Shown: positions 46,173-54,815 of the stretch, piece after piece
How the letters are laid out: the number at the start of each line of letters is the position of its first letter
How positions within the stretch are numbered: the first letter of the stretch is position 1
Source of the DNA: Coriobacteriaceae bacterium
Lineage (GTDB): Bacteria > Actinomycetota > Coriobacteriia > Coriobacteriales > Coriobacteriaceae
Direction of reading: 5' to 3'
NCBI GenBank assembly: GCA_015062655.1
Contig: SUUG01000005.1
Span: 1 to 64,000 of the forward strand
DNA length: 64,000 nt
The notes under the pieces: model-generated
Told to the model about the DNA's origin: nothing
Database searches by the model: none
Seen by the model: the letters and a program-made list of their open reading frames with translations, nothing else
Program-made: the position numbers and the translations under genes

Positions 46173-47662
46173 ACGGTGGATGGGTGGGTCGCATGGCTGT
46201 TCGCGCGCGAAGGTTGTGGCGCCAAGGTCTTCCAAATGAACTCGTGCGGACGCGTCGACGGTTCACCCTGCTCTCGTCTGCTATCGCTCTCGCGGGTCTC
46301 GCGATCGCTCTCGCGGCCTCATTCGATTCTGTGGCAGCGCAGGCGTCGCGGGCGGACATTGATGCCCTGCAGATGCAGGACGCCCTGGTGAAGCTCGCGG
46401 ATGATGCGCCCGAGCTTCAGGTGCCCGCGCGAGACAACTACGATGCGCCCGCCACGCGGCTCAACCCCGAGCGCCTCGACGCCCTGGCGGCGCAAGGGGA
46501 CCCCACCGTCTTTCGATCCGTCTTCCATCTGGTCATATATCGAAGCGGCAGCGTGCGTCTACTCTCGGGCCACGAGCACCTCAACGAGGCGAGGGAGTTT
46601 CTCGCGGCGAGCGGTTGGGATTTCCCGGCTGATTCGTGGCATGGTGCGAGCGGCGGCGGTGAGATCTATACTGATCGGCAATGGGTGTATGGATGGGCGC
46701 CGTTGACTGAGGCCGAACTGAGGGAGATGGCGCAGGACGGCGTGATGCTCAGCGACGTGCGGGCGAGCGGCGGCGACGCCTCAGATTCTTTCGTCCCAGC
46801 GGCGCTTTACACGGTGCTCGACGCCACGCCCACCCGCGTGTTCACGCAGAGGGTCAGGCACTCGATGGCAATGACGTGGCTCATGTCCGCCGTCCCCGTG
46901 ATCATCGCCTGCCATCTGCTCGCCCGCCTCGCCATGCGGCCCGCCGCCCGCGCCTGGGAGCGCCAGAGCGCGTTCGTGACCGATGCATCCCATGAATTGA
47001 AGACCCCGCTCTCCGCGCTCTCGCTCGATGTCGATGCGTTGGCGGCGCATCCGGAGGCGACGGTGGCGAGCCAGGACCGCTGGTTGGGATACATGCGGCG
47101 CGAGATCGAGGAGATGGGTCGGTTGGTGTTCGCGCTGCTCGAGGACGCGCGGGCAGATGCCGATCTCGAGCGGATGGGGGGGAGCGCGGCGAAGGAGCCC
47201 TGCGACGCCCCCGAGGTGGCCGGCGCGGCTGTTGAGCGTGCGCGTGCCCGGTTCGGACGGGGAGCCTCCCTGTCGTGCGAGGACGGCGTCGGCCCCGTGA
47301 GCTGTTCGGACCGTGCGCTCGGCGGGATCCTGGACGAGCTGCTCGGCAACGCGGTCTCGTTCTCCGACGAGGACGATCAGGTGAGCGTGCGGGTTTGGAC
47401 GGCCGGCCGCCGCGAGGTGGCGATCTCGGTCACGAACACGGGGCCCGGCATCGCGGCGGAGGATCTGCCCCATGTGTTCGAGCGGTTCTACCAAGCGGAT
47501 GCGGCGCGCACGCGGGGCGATGACGAGCGCGCGGGCTTTGGCCTCGGGCTTGCGATCGCCCGTCGCAGAGCCCGCGCCTGCGGCGGGGATATTCGCGTCG
47601 AGAGCGTTCCCGGTGAGACGACGACCTTCACGGTGACGGTTCCTGCCGCCCGGGAGCGGTGA
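46169..47662 (+). CDS. Sensor histidine kinase
   Basis: A 497-residue kinase. Membrane helix near 33-55 (LLSSAIALAGLAIALAAS), a 175-residue extracytoplasmic domain, second helix near 235 (TWLMSAVPVIIACHLLA), H-box DASHELKTPLSAL, N-box ELLGNAVSFSDED and G-box GFGLGLAIARRRA. It forms a two-component system with the regulator just upstream. The ligand is unknown. Confidence 0.92.
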   Translation: MNGGWVGRMAVRARRLWRQGLPNELVRTRRRFTLLSSAIALAGLAIALAASFDSVAAQASRADIDALQMQDALVKLADDAPELQVPARDNYDAPATRLNPERLDALAAQGDPTVFRSVFHLVIYRSGSVRLLSGHEHLNEAREFLAASGWDFPADSWHGASGGGEIYTDRQWVYGWAPLTEAELREMAQDGVMLSDVRASGGDASDSFVPAALYTVLDATPTRVFTQRVRHSMAMTWLMSAVPVIIACHLLARLAMRPAARAWERQSAFVTDASHELKTPLSALSLDVDALAAHPEATVASQDRWLGYMRREIEEMGRLVFALLEDARADADLERMGGSAAKEPCDAPEVAGAAVERARARFGRGASLSCEDGVGPVSCSDRALGGILDELLGNAVSFSDEDDQVSVRVWTAGRREVAISVTNTGPGIAAEDLPHVFERFYQADAARTRGDDERAGFGLGLAIARRRARACGGDIRVESVPGETTTFTVTVPAARER

Positions 47663-47812
47663 CGCGGCGCGTCGCAGGGAGGCGGATGGGGTGTGCGGTG
47701 CCCGCCGCCTGGTCCCCGCGTTGCCGAGAAATGCTACCTGTATGCGATTGTTCCCTCGGGGTACCAGCATGTAGTACCATGACGAGCTGATCTACGATCG
47801 AAAGGAGCCCCT

Positions 47813-48091
47813 GTGGCCATCAACGAGAAGCTGCTCAAGGAAGTCCTCGAGGAGATTCGTCCCAATCTGCAGGCCGACGGCGGCGATATGACCTACCTCG
47901 GCGTCGATGACGAGGGCGTTGTCAAGCTCGAGCTGACCGGCGCCTGCGCCGGCTGCCCCATGAGCTCGCTGACCCTCGGCATGGGCATCGAGCGCATCCT
48001 CAAGGAGCACGTCCCCGGCGTCACCCGCGTCGAGGCCGTCAACGACGACGGCGCCGCCTCCGATCTGTACGACGAGTACGCGCCGTTCTAA
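47813..48091 (+). CDS. NifU-like Fe-S scaffold protein
   Basis: A 92-residue NifU C-terminal-domain protein with the cluster-binding CxxC in GACAGCPMSSLTL. GTG start at 47813 behind AAAGGAG. It probably assembles or carries [4Fe-4S] clusters. It stands alone, 20 bases upstream of a Cys-rich protein gene. The acidic C-terminus SDLYDEYAPF is a small extension. Confidence 0.9.
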   Translation: MAINEKLLKEVLEEIRPNLQADGGDMTYLGVDDEGVVKLELTGACAGCPMSSLTLGMGIERILKEHVPGVTRVEAVNDDGAASDLYDEYAPF

Positions 48092-48110
48092 GCGGTCGGG
48101 GGCGAGACGC

Positions 48111-48539
48111 ATGAGCGGGATGGGAGAGAGGCCGGCCGATGCGGGCCAGGACGCTGAGGGGTGCCGGCGCGTCCCCGTATTCGACCCCGCCGCCTCCGAT
48201 GTCCGCGCCCGTGACGTCCGGGCATCTGACCCCCGCGGCGCGGACGGCACGATCCGGTGCTGGGCCGTCCGCGGCTGCGCGGGCCTTTGGGGGCCCACGG
48301 GCAACTACATGGAGCTCGACTGCCCTCACAACCTGCCCGACCGCTATTCTCCCTGCCCGGGCACCTGCGCCTTCACGCATTGCCAGCGTCCATGGCACGA
48401 GGAGGCCGCCAGCCTGGAGGACCTGCTCGACCCCGATGTCGACCGCCTCCAGGCCATCAAGGAGGAGTGCCGCCACTGCCTCCACTTTATCCGCCGCGGC
48501 CCCCGTGCCCGCGCGACCCAGGAGGACCCCGCATGCTGA
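48111..48539 (+). CDS. Cys-rich protein of unknown function
   Basis: A 142-residue protein. The N-terminal third is variable; from residue 48 it has a dense Cys pattern: CWAVRGCAGLWG, CPHNLPDRYSPCPGTC, FTHCQRPWHE and ECRHCLHF. About ten Cys plus several His suggest a zinc or Fe-S binding site. I believe related sequences occur in Coriobacteriia, but no family name is known to me. It overlaps lgt by 7 bases and follows the NifU-like gene, so it may receive a cluster from it. Confidence 0.7.
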   Translation: MSGMGERPADAGQDAEGCRRVPVFDPAASDVRARDVRASDPRGADGTIRCWAVRGCAGLWGPTGNYMELDCPHNLPDRYSPCPGTCAFTHCQRPWHEEAASLEDLLDPDVDRLQAIKEECRHCLHFIRRGPRARATQEDPAC

Positions 48540-49360
48540 ACGACCTCTACCACGCCCTTGATCCGGTGGCCTTCTCCGCCGGACCCATCACCATCTATTG
48601 GTACGGGATCGCCTACATCGTCGGCGCGATCCTAACGGGCGTGATCATGTACCGGACGCAGCGCCGATGGGGCCTCGGCCTCAGCGTCGAGGACATCTGG
48701 GTCGTCGTCACCGGCGTCGTCTTCGGTCTCATCATCGGCGCGCGCCTCTTCTATGTGGTCTTTTACGGCAACGGCCTCGCGTTCTACCTGCAGAATCCGT
48801 TGGAGGTCATCGCGGTCAACCACGGCGGGATGAGCTTCCACGGCGGGCTCGTGGGCGGCGTCGTGGGCGGCGTGCTCGCGTGCCGCTCGCTCGGCATCTC
48901 GGCGTGGACCGTCGCCGACCTCGCCGTCTGCGGGGCTCCGCTTGCGCTCGCCGTGGGGCGCTTCGCCAATTTCGTCAACGGCGAGCTGTGGGGCAAGCCG
49001 ACGGACCTGCCCTGGGGCGTCGTCTTCGGCGGATCTGCGGGCGATTTCCCCCGTCACCCGAGCCAGCTCTACGAGGGACTGCTCGAAGGCATCGTGCTGT
49101 TCACGATCCTGCAGCTCATGAGCCGGCGGAAGAACCTGCCGCCGCAGGGCGCCTTCATGGGCGTCTTCGTGCTCGGCTACGGCGTCGCCCGTATTCTCGT
49201 CGAGTTCGTGCGCGTGCCCGATGCCCAACTCGGCTACCTCTTCGGCGATGTGGTGACGATGGGGCAGATCCTGAGCTTGCCGCTCGTGGTGGCGGGTGTC
49301 GCGCTCATCATCTACGCCTACCGGGCGGCGCGGCCGCAACGCGGCCGCATCGCTTCGTAG
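48533..49360 (+). CDS. lgt: Prolipoprotein diacylglyceryl transferase Lgt
   Basis: A 275-residue membrane enzyme that transfers diacylglycerol to the lipobox Cys of prolipoproteins. Motifs are ITIYWYGIAYIVG, HGGMSFHGGLVGGV with the essential His, the Lgt signature GRFANFVNGELWGKPT, and RHPSQLYEGLLEG. ATG at 48533 behind GGAGG. It would modify lipoproteins such as the MetQ encoded at 59 kb. Confidence 0.95.
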   Translation: MLNDLYHALDPVAFSAGPITIYWYGIAYIVGAILTGVIMYRTQRRWGLGLSVEDIWVVVTGVVFGLIIGARLFYVVFYGNGLAFYLQNPLEVIAVNHGGMSFHGGLVGGVVGGVLACRSLGISAWTVADLAVCGAPLALAVGRFANFVNGELWGKPTDLPWGVVFGGSAGDFPRHPSQLYEGLLEGIVLFTILQLMSRRKNLPPQGAFMGVFVLGYGVARILVEFVRVPDAQLGYLFGDVVTMGQILSLPLVVAGVALIIYAYRAARPQRGRIAS

Positions 49361-49419
49361 CGCTGCGGGGCGGCCGCCGGTGCGCCCGGGATGATACCGG
49401 CGCTCATGCGCGCGGCAGG

Positions 49420-49508
49420 GCCACGGTTTACGCTCACGGGGCGGTGCCACGGTTTACGCTCACGGGGCGGTGCCACGGTTTACGCTCACGGGGCGGTGCC
49501 ACGGTTTG
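49420..49508. repeat. 26-base tandem repeat, about 3.4 copies
   Basis: GCCACGGTTTACGCTCACGG followed by GGCGGT repeats exactly at 49420, 49446 and 49472, with a diverged partial copy at 49498 (GCCACGGTTTGCGTTCC). Confidence 0.9.
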
Positions 49509-49672
49509 CGTTCCTGAGCTGTGCTGTTTTCGTGCCGGCCGCCGGCGGCTCCTATGCGCGCCGCGGGCTGCTGGGGCCTCGGCCTGCATTGGGGCGCAGC
49601 CCCGAAGTTCGCAGCGCGATGCGCATGCCGTCGCCGAACGAGGGTCGCATTCTTGCTGGCGCTAGCGGATGA

Positions 49673-50085
49673 GTTGCATTTCTTACGGCTTTGCACATCG
49701 ATTTCCGGGCACTTCGAGTACGGAAATCAAAATCGCAGGTCAAACTAGTTGCCGTTTTAACGGCTCTGTACGGCGAGATACATAGCCGTCAACTTGTTTT
49801 GGATTTCCGTACATATCCGAAAGAATTGCAACTGAGTTTTTCTGGCCGAGCGTGGGTCGACCGCACCTCCGACCGATTTCGCGTCGCCCCAAGGGAGCGC
49901 ACGACGGCATCTTCGCCAAAATCTACTTGCGTTTATTTCGGCTTTGCACGGAATTTCGAAACAAATTGACGGTTATGTACTGCGGGGTGCAGAGCCGTAA
50001 AAACGACAACTGCCCTGAACTGGCGATTCGTTTGCGATACTCAGAGTGCCGGATTGTCGACGTGCATAGCCGTAAGAAACGCAAC
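49673..50085. repeat. Dispersed GTTGC-TTT-TTACGGCT-TGCAC repeat family
   Basis: About seven copies lie in 410 bases. Forward examples are GTTGCATTTCTTACGGCTTT (49673), GTTGCCGTTTTAACGGCTCT (49748) and TTGCGTTTATTTCGGCTTTG (about 49929). Inverted copies are GCAGAGCCGTAAAAACGACA (49988) and GTGCATAGCCGTAAGAAACG (50062). TACATAGCCGTCAACTTG and AAATTGACGGTTATGTA are diverged members. Confidence 0.7.
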
Positions 50086-50673
50086 CGCGGGGCTGGATCC
50101 GGTGTCGAGCGGGGGGCGCCCCACGCGCAAGACGGTGGGAGCGCTGTCCGCCCGCCCCGAGGCCAACGTCCGGCCCCGGCACCAGGTTCTTCGAGCCGGT
50201 GCGCGCCGAGCCCTGCCGCGCCTGTCCCCGCGAGATGGCGGGGATGCCGCCCACCGCCTCCCGCGTCAATGTTCGATCCCGTGAGATGGCGAGGGTGCCG
50301 TGACGTTCAGCTCCGCACGGCATCGCGGCTCGCACGCTCTCGCCGTCGCCGTGCAGTGATGTGGCTGCGGCCCACGTCACCCCCGCGCAGCAACGCGGCC
50401 GCGCGGCCACCCGGTCTCGTGCGGTTGTCGCGGCTCCACGCAGCAGCACGGCCTGCATAGACCGCTTGGCCCTGCACGACAACACGGCCAGCGCCCGGTC
50501 CCGTGCCGCTGCGAACCCCGCTATCCCTGAGCTGTGGGAACCCTGCGATGCGCATTGCGCCGGCCCGCTATTGGGTATATCATCTGCCAACGTCTGACTA
50601 TAGGGAATGAGGGTCAACGGCCGCGCGCCTCGCGCCGGCGAGCCGGCCCCGTGCACATCAAAAGGAGCCTCGC

Positions 50674-51480
50674 ATGTCCGGACACTCAAAATGGGCCACA
50701 ACCAAGCACCGCAAGGGCGCGCAGGACGCCAAGCGCTCGGCGCTCTTTTCCAAGCTGAGCCGTAACATCACGGTCGCCGCCCGCCTCGGCAACGACCCGA
50801 ACCCCGAGAACAACGCCAGCCTCGCGGCCGCCGTGGCCAAGGCCAAGGCGCAGTCCATGCCCAAGGACAAGATCGACTCGGCCATCAAGAAGGCCTTCGG
50901 CGCCGGCGCCGACGCCGCGGCCTACGAGAACATCGTCTATGAGGGCTACGGCCCGGCGGGCGTGGCCGTCTACTGCGAGTGCCTGACCGACAACCGCAAC
51001 CGCACGGCCGCCGACGTCCGTTCCGCCTTCTCGCACGCGGGCGGCAACCTCGGCACCGCCGGCTCGGTGGCCTTCCAGTTCGAGCGTCGCGGCCAGGTGG
51101 TCGTCTCCAAGGAGATCGTCGACCCGAACGACAAGAAGGAGAACCTGATGGCCAACGGGGCCGCAGGCGACGAGGAGGAGTTCATGATGGCCGTCGCCGA
51201 GGCCGGCGGAGAGGACTACGAGGACGGCGGCGAGGAGTGGGTCGTCTGGACCAACCCCGGTGAGCTCATGGCCGTCTCGAAGGGCCTCGAGGGCCAGGGC
51301 ATCGAGGTCAAGGGCTCGGAGCTCGTCATGGTTCCCACCACGCCCACGGAGGTCTCCGCCGCGGACGCCAAGAAGGTCCAGCGCCTGATCGACCGCCTCG
51401 AGGAGCTCGACGACGTCCAGGACGTCTATCACACCATGGACATGACCGACGAGGTCATCGCCGCGCTCGAGGAGGAGTAA
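50674..51480 (+). CDS. YebC/PmpR family protein
   Basis: A 268-residue protein with SGHSKWATTKHRKGAQDAKR, YEGYGPAGVAVYCECLTDNR and NRTAADVRSAFSHAGGNLG. YebC proteins act as transcription regulators or, more recently, as translation factors for proline-rich stretches. It is longer than the usual ~245 residues through acidic insertions (for example GDEEEFM and GEDYEDGGEEWV). AAAGGAG precedes the ATG. Confidence 0.93.
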   Translation: MSGHSKWATTKHRKGAQDAKRSALFSKLSRNITVAARLGNDPNPENNASLAAAVAKAKAQSMPKDKIDSAIKKAFGAGADAAAYENIVYEGYGPAGVAVYCECLTDNRNRTAADVRSAFSHAGGNLGTAGSVAFQFERRGQVVVSKEIVDPNDKKENLMANGAAGDEEEFMMAVAEAGGEDYEDGGEEWVVWTNPGELMAVSKGLEGQGIEVKGSELVMVPTTPTEVSAADAKKVQRLIDRLEELDDVQDVYHTMDMTDEVIAALEEE

Positions 51481-51515
51481 GCGACACTTCCCTCCAATCT
51501 GATCGATTGATGAAA

Positions 51516-51557
51516 CGGAGCCGAACCCCCAAGATAGGGGTTTGGCTCCTTTTTATA
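51516..51557 (+). terminator. Terminator after yebC
   Basis: GGAGCCGAACCCCCAAGATAGGGGTTTGGCTCC is a strong stem followed by TTTTTAT, 36 bases after the yebC stop. Confidence 0.9.
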
Positions 51558-51614
51558 TCGGGTATAGGGTTTTTCGAAGCGCTGATAGTTCCGGACAGAG
51601 TAGAGAGGAGATCT

Positions 51615-52154
51615 ATGAAGCTGATGAAGCGTATCGGAGCGATCGTGCACCTCCTGGCCAGCCTGGTGGTGCTCGGCGGATTGACCGCCTTTCTAACCGG
51701 TTACGAGAGCCGGCGCATCGAGGAGCTCATGTCCATCGAGTGGGTGCGCATCGCCGTGCTGGTCTGCGTGGCGATCATGGCCCTCGAGACCCTCATCGCG
51801 GTGATCGCGGCGTTCGCGGGCAAGCGCGAGCCCGTGAGCGTGCACCCGGGCGGGAACCCCAACATCGAGGTGACGGTCGATGCGGTCCGTTCGGTCGCCG
51901 CCAAGGCCGCCGGCGAGGACGATGTCATGATCGAAGACGTCACCGCGCGGGTCCGCGGCCGCGACAACGACGAGCTCGCCCTGCGCGTCGACGCCATCGC
52001 GCTGGCCGAACAGGACCTCACGGCCCTCGAGCGCATGGAGGCGCGCATCAGCCGCGCCTGCGAGCAGATGCTCGGAGCCGGCGGCGTGACCTGCCGGATG
52101 CGGTTCCTCCCGACCAAGACCGTGACGAGTGCGAAGGAGGCATCCGGTGAGTGA
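51615..52154 (+). CDS. AmaP-like alkaline shock anchoring protein
   Basis: A 179-residue protein with two N-terminal membrane helices (GAIVHLLASLVVLGGLTAFL and VRIAVLVCVAIMALETLIAV) and a C-terminal Asp23-like soluble domain. This is the AmaP arrangement, in which the protein anchors Asp23 at the membrane. Start ATG 51615 behind GAGAGGAG. It overlaps the next gene by 8 bases. Confidence 0.82.
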   Translation: MKLMKRIGAIVHLLASLVVLGGLTAFLTGYESRRIEELMSIEWVRIAVLVCVAIMALETLIAVIAAFAGKREPVSVHPGGNPNIEVTVDAVRSVAAKAAGEDDVMIEDVTARVRGRDNDELALRVDAIALAEQDLTALERMEARISRACEQMLGAGGVTCRMRFLPTKTVTSAKEASGE

Positions 52155-52803
52155 CGAGAAGCCCAAGAGCCCCAAGACCTCCATCAAGGCATCCCCGGCG
52201 AAGAAGGCGTCTTCCCCGACGCACCGCAGCAAGGCGGCGTCCGCATCGAAGCCCCCCAAGACGGTGATCGAGCGCCCCGAGCCCAAGGAGGCCGCGGGCA
52301 AGGCCGATGGGGACAAGGACGAGACGAGCCAGAACCCGTCGGGCACGGGCGGCAAGAAGCGCCGCGCCTCCCGTTCCAAGCGCCGGCCCGCGCCGGAGGA
52401 GCCAAAGCGCCCCGAGCCCAAGGGCAATGCGACGAGCCGCGACGGTGAGTCCAAGGAGCGCGACCGCAAGGACCGCAAGGACAGCGCGGCCGATGCCGAG
52501 CGGCCGCGCGCAGGCGAATCCCGCAAGGAGGAGCGGTCCGAGCGCGTCGAAGGGCTGCAGGAGACCACCCGGGGCTTCATCGAGGGCTTGGGCAAGCGCG
52601 CCTGGAGCTACGCCGACTCGCATCCCCACACAGTTCTCTACGCGGTCATCGCGTTCATCGTCGCGGTCCTGTTGATCACCGTCGGCTTCTGGGATACCCT
52701 CGTCATCTCCATCTTCGTGCTGATCGGCGTCGCGATCGGCCAGGTGCGCGACGGTGACGGGCAGCTGTACAAGGCATTCATCCGCTTGTTCGGCGGACGC
52801 TGA
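52147..52803 (+). CDS. DUF2273 membrane protein with long charged N-terminal region
   Basis: A 218-residue protein from a GTG at 52147. Residues 1-140 are a Lys/Glu/Pro/Ser-rich disordered segment (KASPAKKASSPTHRSKAA, SKERDRKDRKDS). Residues 150-218 hold two hydrophobic helices ending LIGVAIGQVRDGDG, the DUF2273 pattern found with Asp23 proteins. The long charged extension is unusual; the domain is usually about 65 residues. Confidence 0.8.
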   Translation: MSDEKPKSPKTSIKASPAKKASSPTHRSKAASASKPPKTVIERPEPKEAAGKADGDKDETSQNPSGTGGKKRRASRSKRRPAPEEPKRPEPKGNATSRDGESKERDRKDRKDSAADAERPRAGESRKEERSERVEGLQETTRGFIEGLGKRAWSYADSHPHTVLYAVIAFIVAVLLITVGFWDTLVISIFVLIGVAIGQVRDGDGQLYKAFIRLFGGR

Positions 52804-52816
52804 GAGAGGAGCAAGC

Positions 52817-53317
52817 ATGGCAACTGAGAACAAGGACAACAAGGTTGAGGAGATCGTCGAGGCCAAGGACGCCAAGACCCCCGATGTCAAGGACAGCGAC
52901 GCCATGGTGAACCCCGAGACCCTTGAGGGCGTCGACCCGAAGGAGGACGAGGACTTCGAGTCCGAGGATTCGCTGACCTACTCCAACGGCGTGATCGAGA
53001 AGATCGTCGCGCTCGCGGCCCGCGAGGTGCCCCACATCATCGATATGAAGGGCAACCTCCTGCACATGGTCCAGGAGCAGTTCGGCGCCGAGAGCATCAC
53101 GAAGGGCGTCTCGGTCGAGGTCACCGACGACAACTCCGTCGTGGTGAACATCTCCGTCATCATCGAGTACGGCGCCTACGCCCCCGACATCTTCGAGGGC
53201 GTCAAGGAGCGTGTCACCGAGCGGCTGGCATCCATGACGGGCCTCGAGGTCGCCGGCATCAACCTGCGCATCGAGGACGTCCTCACCCCCGAGGAGGTCG
53301 CAGCCCAAACCGACTAA
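52817..53317 (+). CDS. Asp23/Gls24 envelope stress protein
   Basis: A 166-residue Asp23/Gls24 protein. The N-terminal 50 residues are acidic; then come GVIEKIVALAAREVPHIIDM, VSVEVTDDNSVVVNISVIIE and VTERLASMTGLEVAGINLRI. Asp23 proteins accumulate at the membrane under cell-envelope stress. It completes the AmaP/DUF2273/Asp23 operon and ends at the edge of an AT-rich island. Confidence 0.9.
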   Translation: MATENKDNKVEEIVEAKDAKTPDVKDSDAMVNPETLEGVDPKEDEDFESEDSLTYSNGVIEKIVALAAREVPHIIDMKGNLLHMVQEQFGAESITKGVSVEVTDDNSVVVNISVIIEYGAYAPDIFEGVKERVTERLASMTGLEVAGINLRIEDVLTPEEVAAQTD

Positions 53318-53369
53318 AGATAAATTGCTTCGGGGCTGATAAGTAGCTTAAGAAAAGTAATATAGATAG

Positions 53370-53398
53370 TTGACGAACTCAAAACAAGCGCATAGAAT
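53370..53398 (+). promoter_or_regulatory. Consensus-like sigma-A promoter of the second RiPP operon
   Basis: TTGACG, a 17-base spacer and TAGAAT lie 37 bases upstream of the 28-residue peptide start. This is the best -35/-10 match I saw in the window. Confidence 0.7.
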
Positions 53399-53434
53399 AA
53401 TAATATATTTTATTTCCCAAAGGAGGTTGTCGAT

Positions 53435-53521
53435 ATGGAGATTGTAGTTAAAGCAGCTGCAGATGTTGTTGAGGTTGCTTGTAATGTCATGCATCCCTGT
53501 AAGCGAGGGCTTGATAAGTAA
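53435..53521 (+). CDS. Short two-Cys RiPP precursor candidate (28 aa)
   Basis: Not in the ORF track. ATG at 53435 with AGGAGG eight bases upstream and a near-consensus promoter. The product begins MEIVVKAAADVVEV and ends ACNVMHPCKRGLDK. The two Cys are six residues apart around a His-Pro turn. It is immediately upstream of a radical SAM/SPASM enzyme gene (19-base gap) and an ABC exporter, the standard context for sactipeptide/ranthipeptide-type precursors. At 28 residues it would be among the shortest precursors. Thioether or other Cys-linked modification is inferred. Confidence 0.65.
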   Translation: MEIVVKAAADVVEVACNVMHPCKRGLDK

Positions 53522-53540
53522 GCTAGGTGTGATATAGAAT

Positions 53541-54815
53541 TTGTTAAAGGTTTCAAAATATACAATAACGGCTCCGTTTGAAGACGGAGCCGCTCTATAT
53601 AACTCGTTTAATGGCGCTTTCGCAATCTTAGACAAGGCTCACGCTGATTTCTTTGGTATGTTACCGGGTTGTTTCGATGAAGGATCAGATCACTTCGTTT
53701 CTGAGTTAAACAGTGCTGGTTTTTTGACAGATTCAAGTACTAATGAATTCGAGATGGCTCTCGCCGCGAGTCGAATTGCTAGGTTTGCGGGTGACGAGTT
53801 TTGTCTGACGATTGCGCCAACAACAGTGTGTAACTTTTCTTGCAGTTACTGTTATGAGCAGGGAATTAATCAGATTCCCTCTGGTTTTAGCTATGTCGAT
53901 ACCTTATATGGTTATATAAAAAGAAAATGTGGAAAGCATAAAAAAGTAGCTATATATTGGTACGGTGGCGAACCACTCCTTGCTACCAACGTTATTACCG
54001 AACTGACAGATATTCTTCTTGCGGATAGTGACATTGCTTCACTGCGCGCTTCTGTTATCACGAATGGTTTTTATCTAGATGAAAAAACCTGCCACCTATT
54101 GAAAGAGGCAAAGGTTGAGAGCATTCAAGTTACGCTAGATGGACCTAAGTTAGTGCACGATGCGCGTCGCCATCTTCGATCTGGCTCAGGAACTTTCGAC
54201 ACCATCATTTCGAATTTGAAGCATGCAGTGCAGTTTTTCAAAATATATATCAGGGTGAATCTTGATAAGTGTAATTCGAAAAGCGCACTTGAGCTGTTCG
54301 ATGAGCTGGAGGCAGCTGGGCTTAAAGAAAAGATTGTTCTCTATACCGCGATGGTTGACTCGGTTTCAGGCTGCTATGGGAAGTGCATGAGCACATCTCA
54401 ATATGTAGGTGCTGATTTAGATTTCTCTCGTGCCGCAATCAAAAAAGGGTTCAGTATCTCGTTGCTTAACAGTTTATCGATTGGTATCTGCGGTGCCGTC
54501 TCAGGCAATTCAGTTGTAGTTGACCCTTCAGGACGCCTATATAAGTGCTGGGATGAAGTGTGTAGACTATCTTGCAGTTTTGCTTCTATAACTTCGGAAG
54601 AATGTTCAAATCAGAGCTATGCAAAGTGGATTAATTATGACCCGCCCCATGGAGAATGCGAGAACTGTTCTGTCTTTCCAGTTTGCATGGGTGGTTGCCC
54701 AAAAGAAAGAATGAGCCGTGACACCTCGAATTGCGACCCAATTCGTTATTCAATTCAAGAGAAAATACGCCTCAGGGCCCTTCTCCATAGGATGAAAGGA
54801 GGGCGCAATGCGTGA
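53541..54815 (+). CDS. Radical SAM/SPASM peptide maturase
   Basis: A 424-residue enzyme from a TTG at 53541 behind AGGTG. Residues 1-85 form a PqqD/RRE-like N-terminal region (MLKVSKYTITAPFEDGAALYNSFNG). The radical SAM motif C97-NFS-C101-SY-C104 is followed by WYGGEPLL and VITNGFYLD. The C-terminal SPASM region has CGAVSGNSVVVDPSGRLYKC, then CENCSVFPVCMGGCPK. It would bind auxiliary [4Fe-4S] clusters and modify the 28-residue peptide. The gene is AT-rich, unlike the transporter it overlaps by 8 bases. Confidence 0.85.
   Translation: MLKVSKYTITAPFEDGAALYNSFNGAFAILDKAHADFFGMLPGCFDEGSDHFVSELNSAGFLTDSSTNEFEMALAASRIARFAGDEFCLTIAPTTVCNFSCSYCYEQGINQIPSGFSYVDTLYGYIKRKCGKHKKVAIYWYGGEPLLATNVITELTDILLADSDIASLRASVITNGFYLDEKTCHLLKEAKVESIQVTLDGPKLVHDARRHLRSGSGTFDTIISNLKHAVQFFKIYIRVNLDKCNSKSALELFDELEAAGLKEKIVLYTAMVDSVSGCYGKCMSTSQYVGADLDFSRAAIKKGFSISLLNSLSIGICGAVSGNSVVVDPSGRLYKCWDEVCRLSCSFASITSEECSNQSYAKWINYDPPHGECENCSVFPVCMGGCPKERMSRDTSNCDPIRYSIQEKIRLRALLHRMKGGRNA

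Larger units (their letters stand above)
49361..50673. other. 1.3-kb intergenic region dominated by short repeats
   Basis: No gene is supported. The interval contains a 26-base tandem repeat (49420-49508), a dispersed GTTGC...ACGGCT...GCAC repeat family (49673-50085) and GC-rich low-complexity sequence with remnants of more repeats (for example CCTGCACGACAACACGGCC near 50471). ORFs in the track here are repeat translations. Confidence 0.6.

Noticed and set aside
49420-49508. Tandem repeats as a CRISPR array
   Set aside because: The 26-base units are directly adjacent without unique spacers, and no cas genes occur in the window. The same holds for the 45.1-kb tandem repeat.
50100-50600. Several 70-240 aa ORFs between lgt and yebC
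   Set aside because: They overlap one another in both strands, are Arg/Ala/Ser-rich, and translate repeats or GC-rich noise without ribosome sites.
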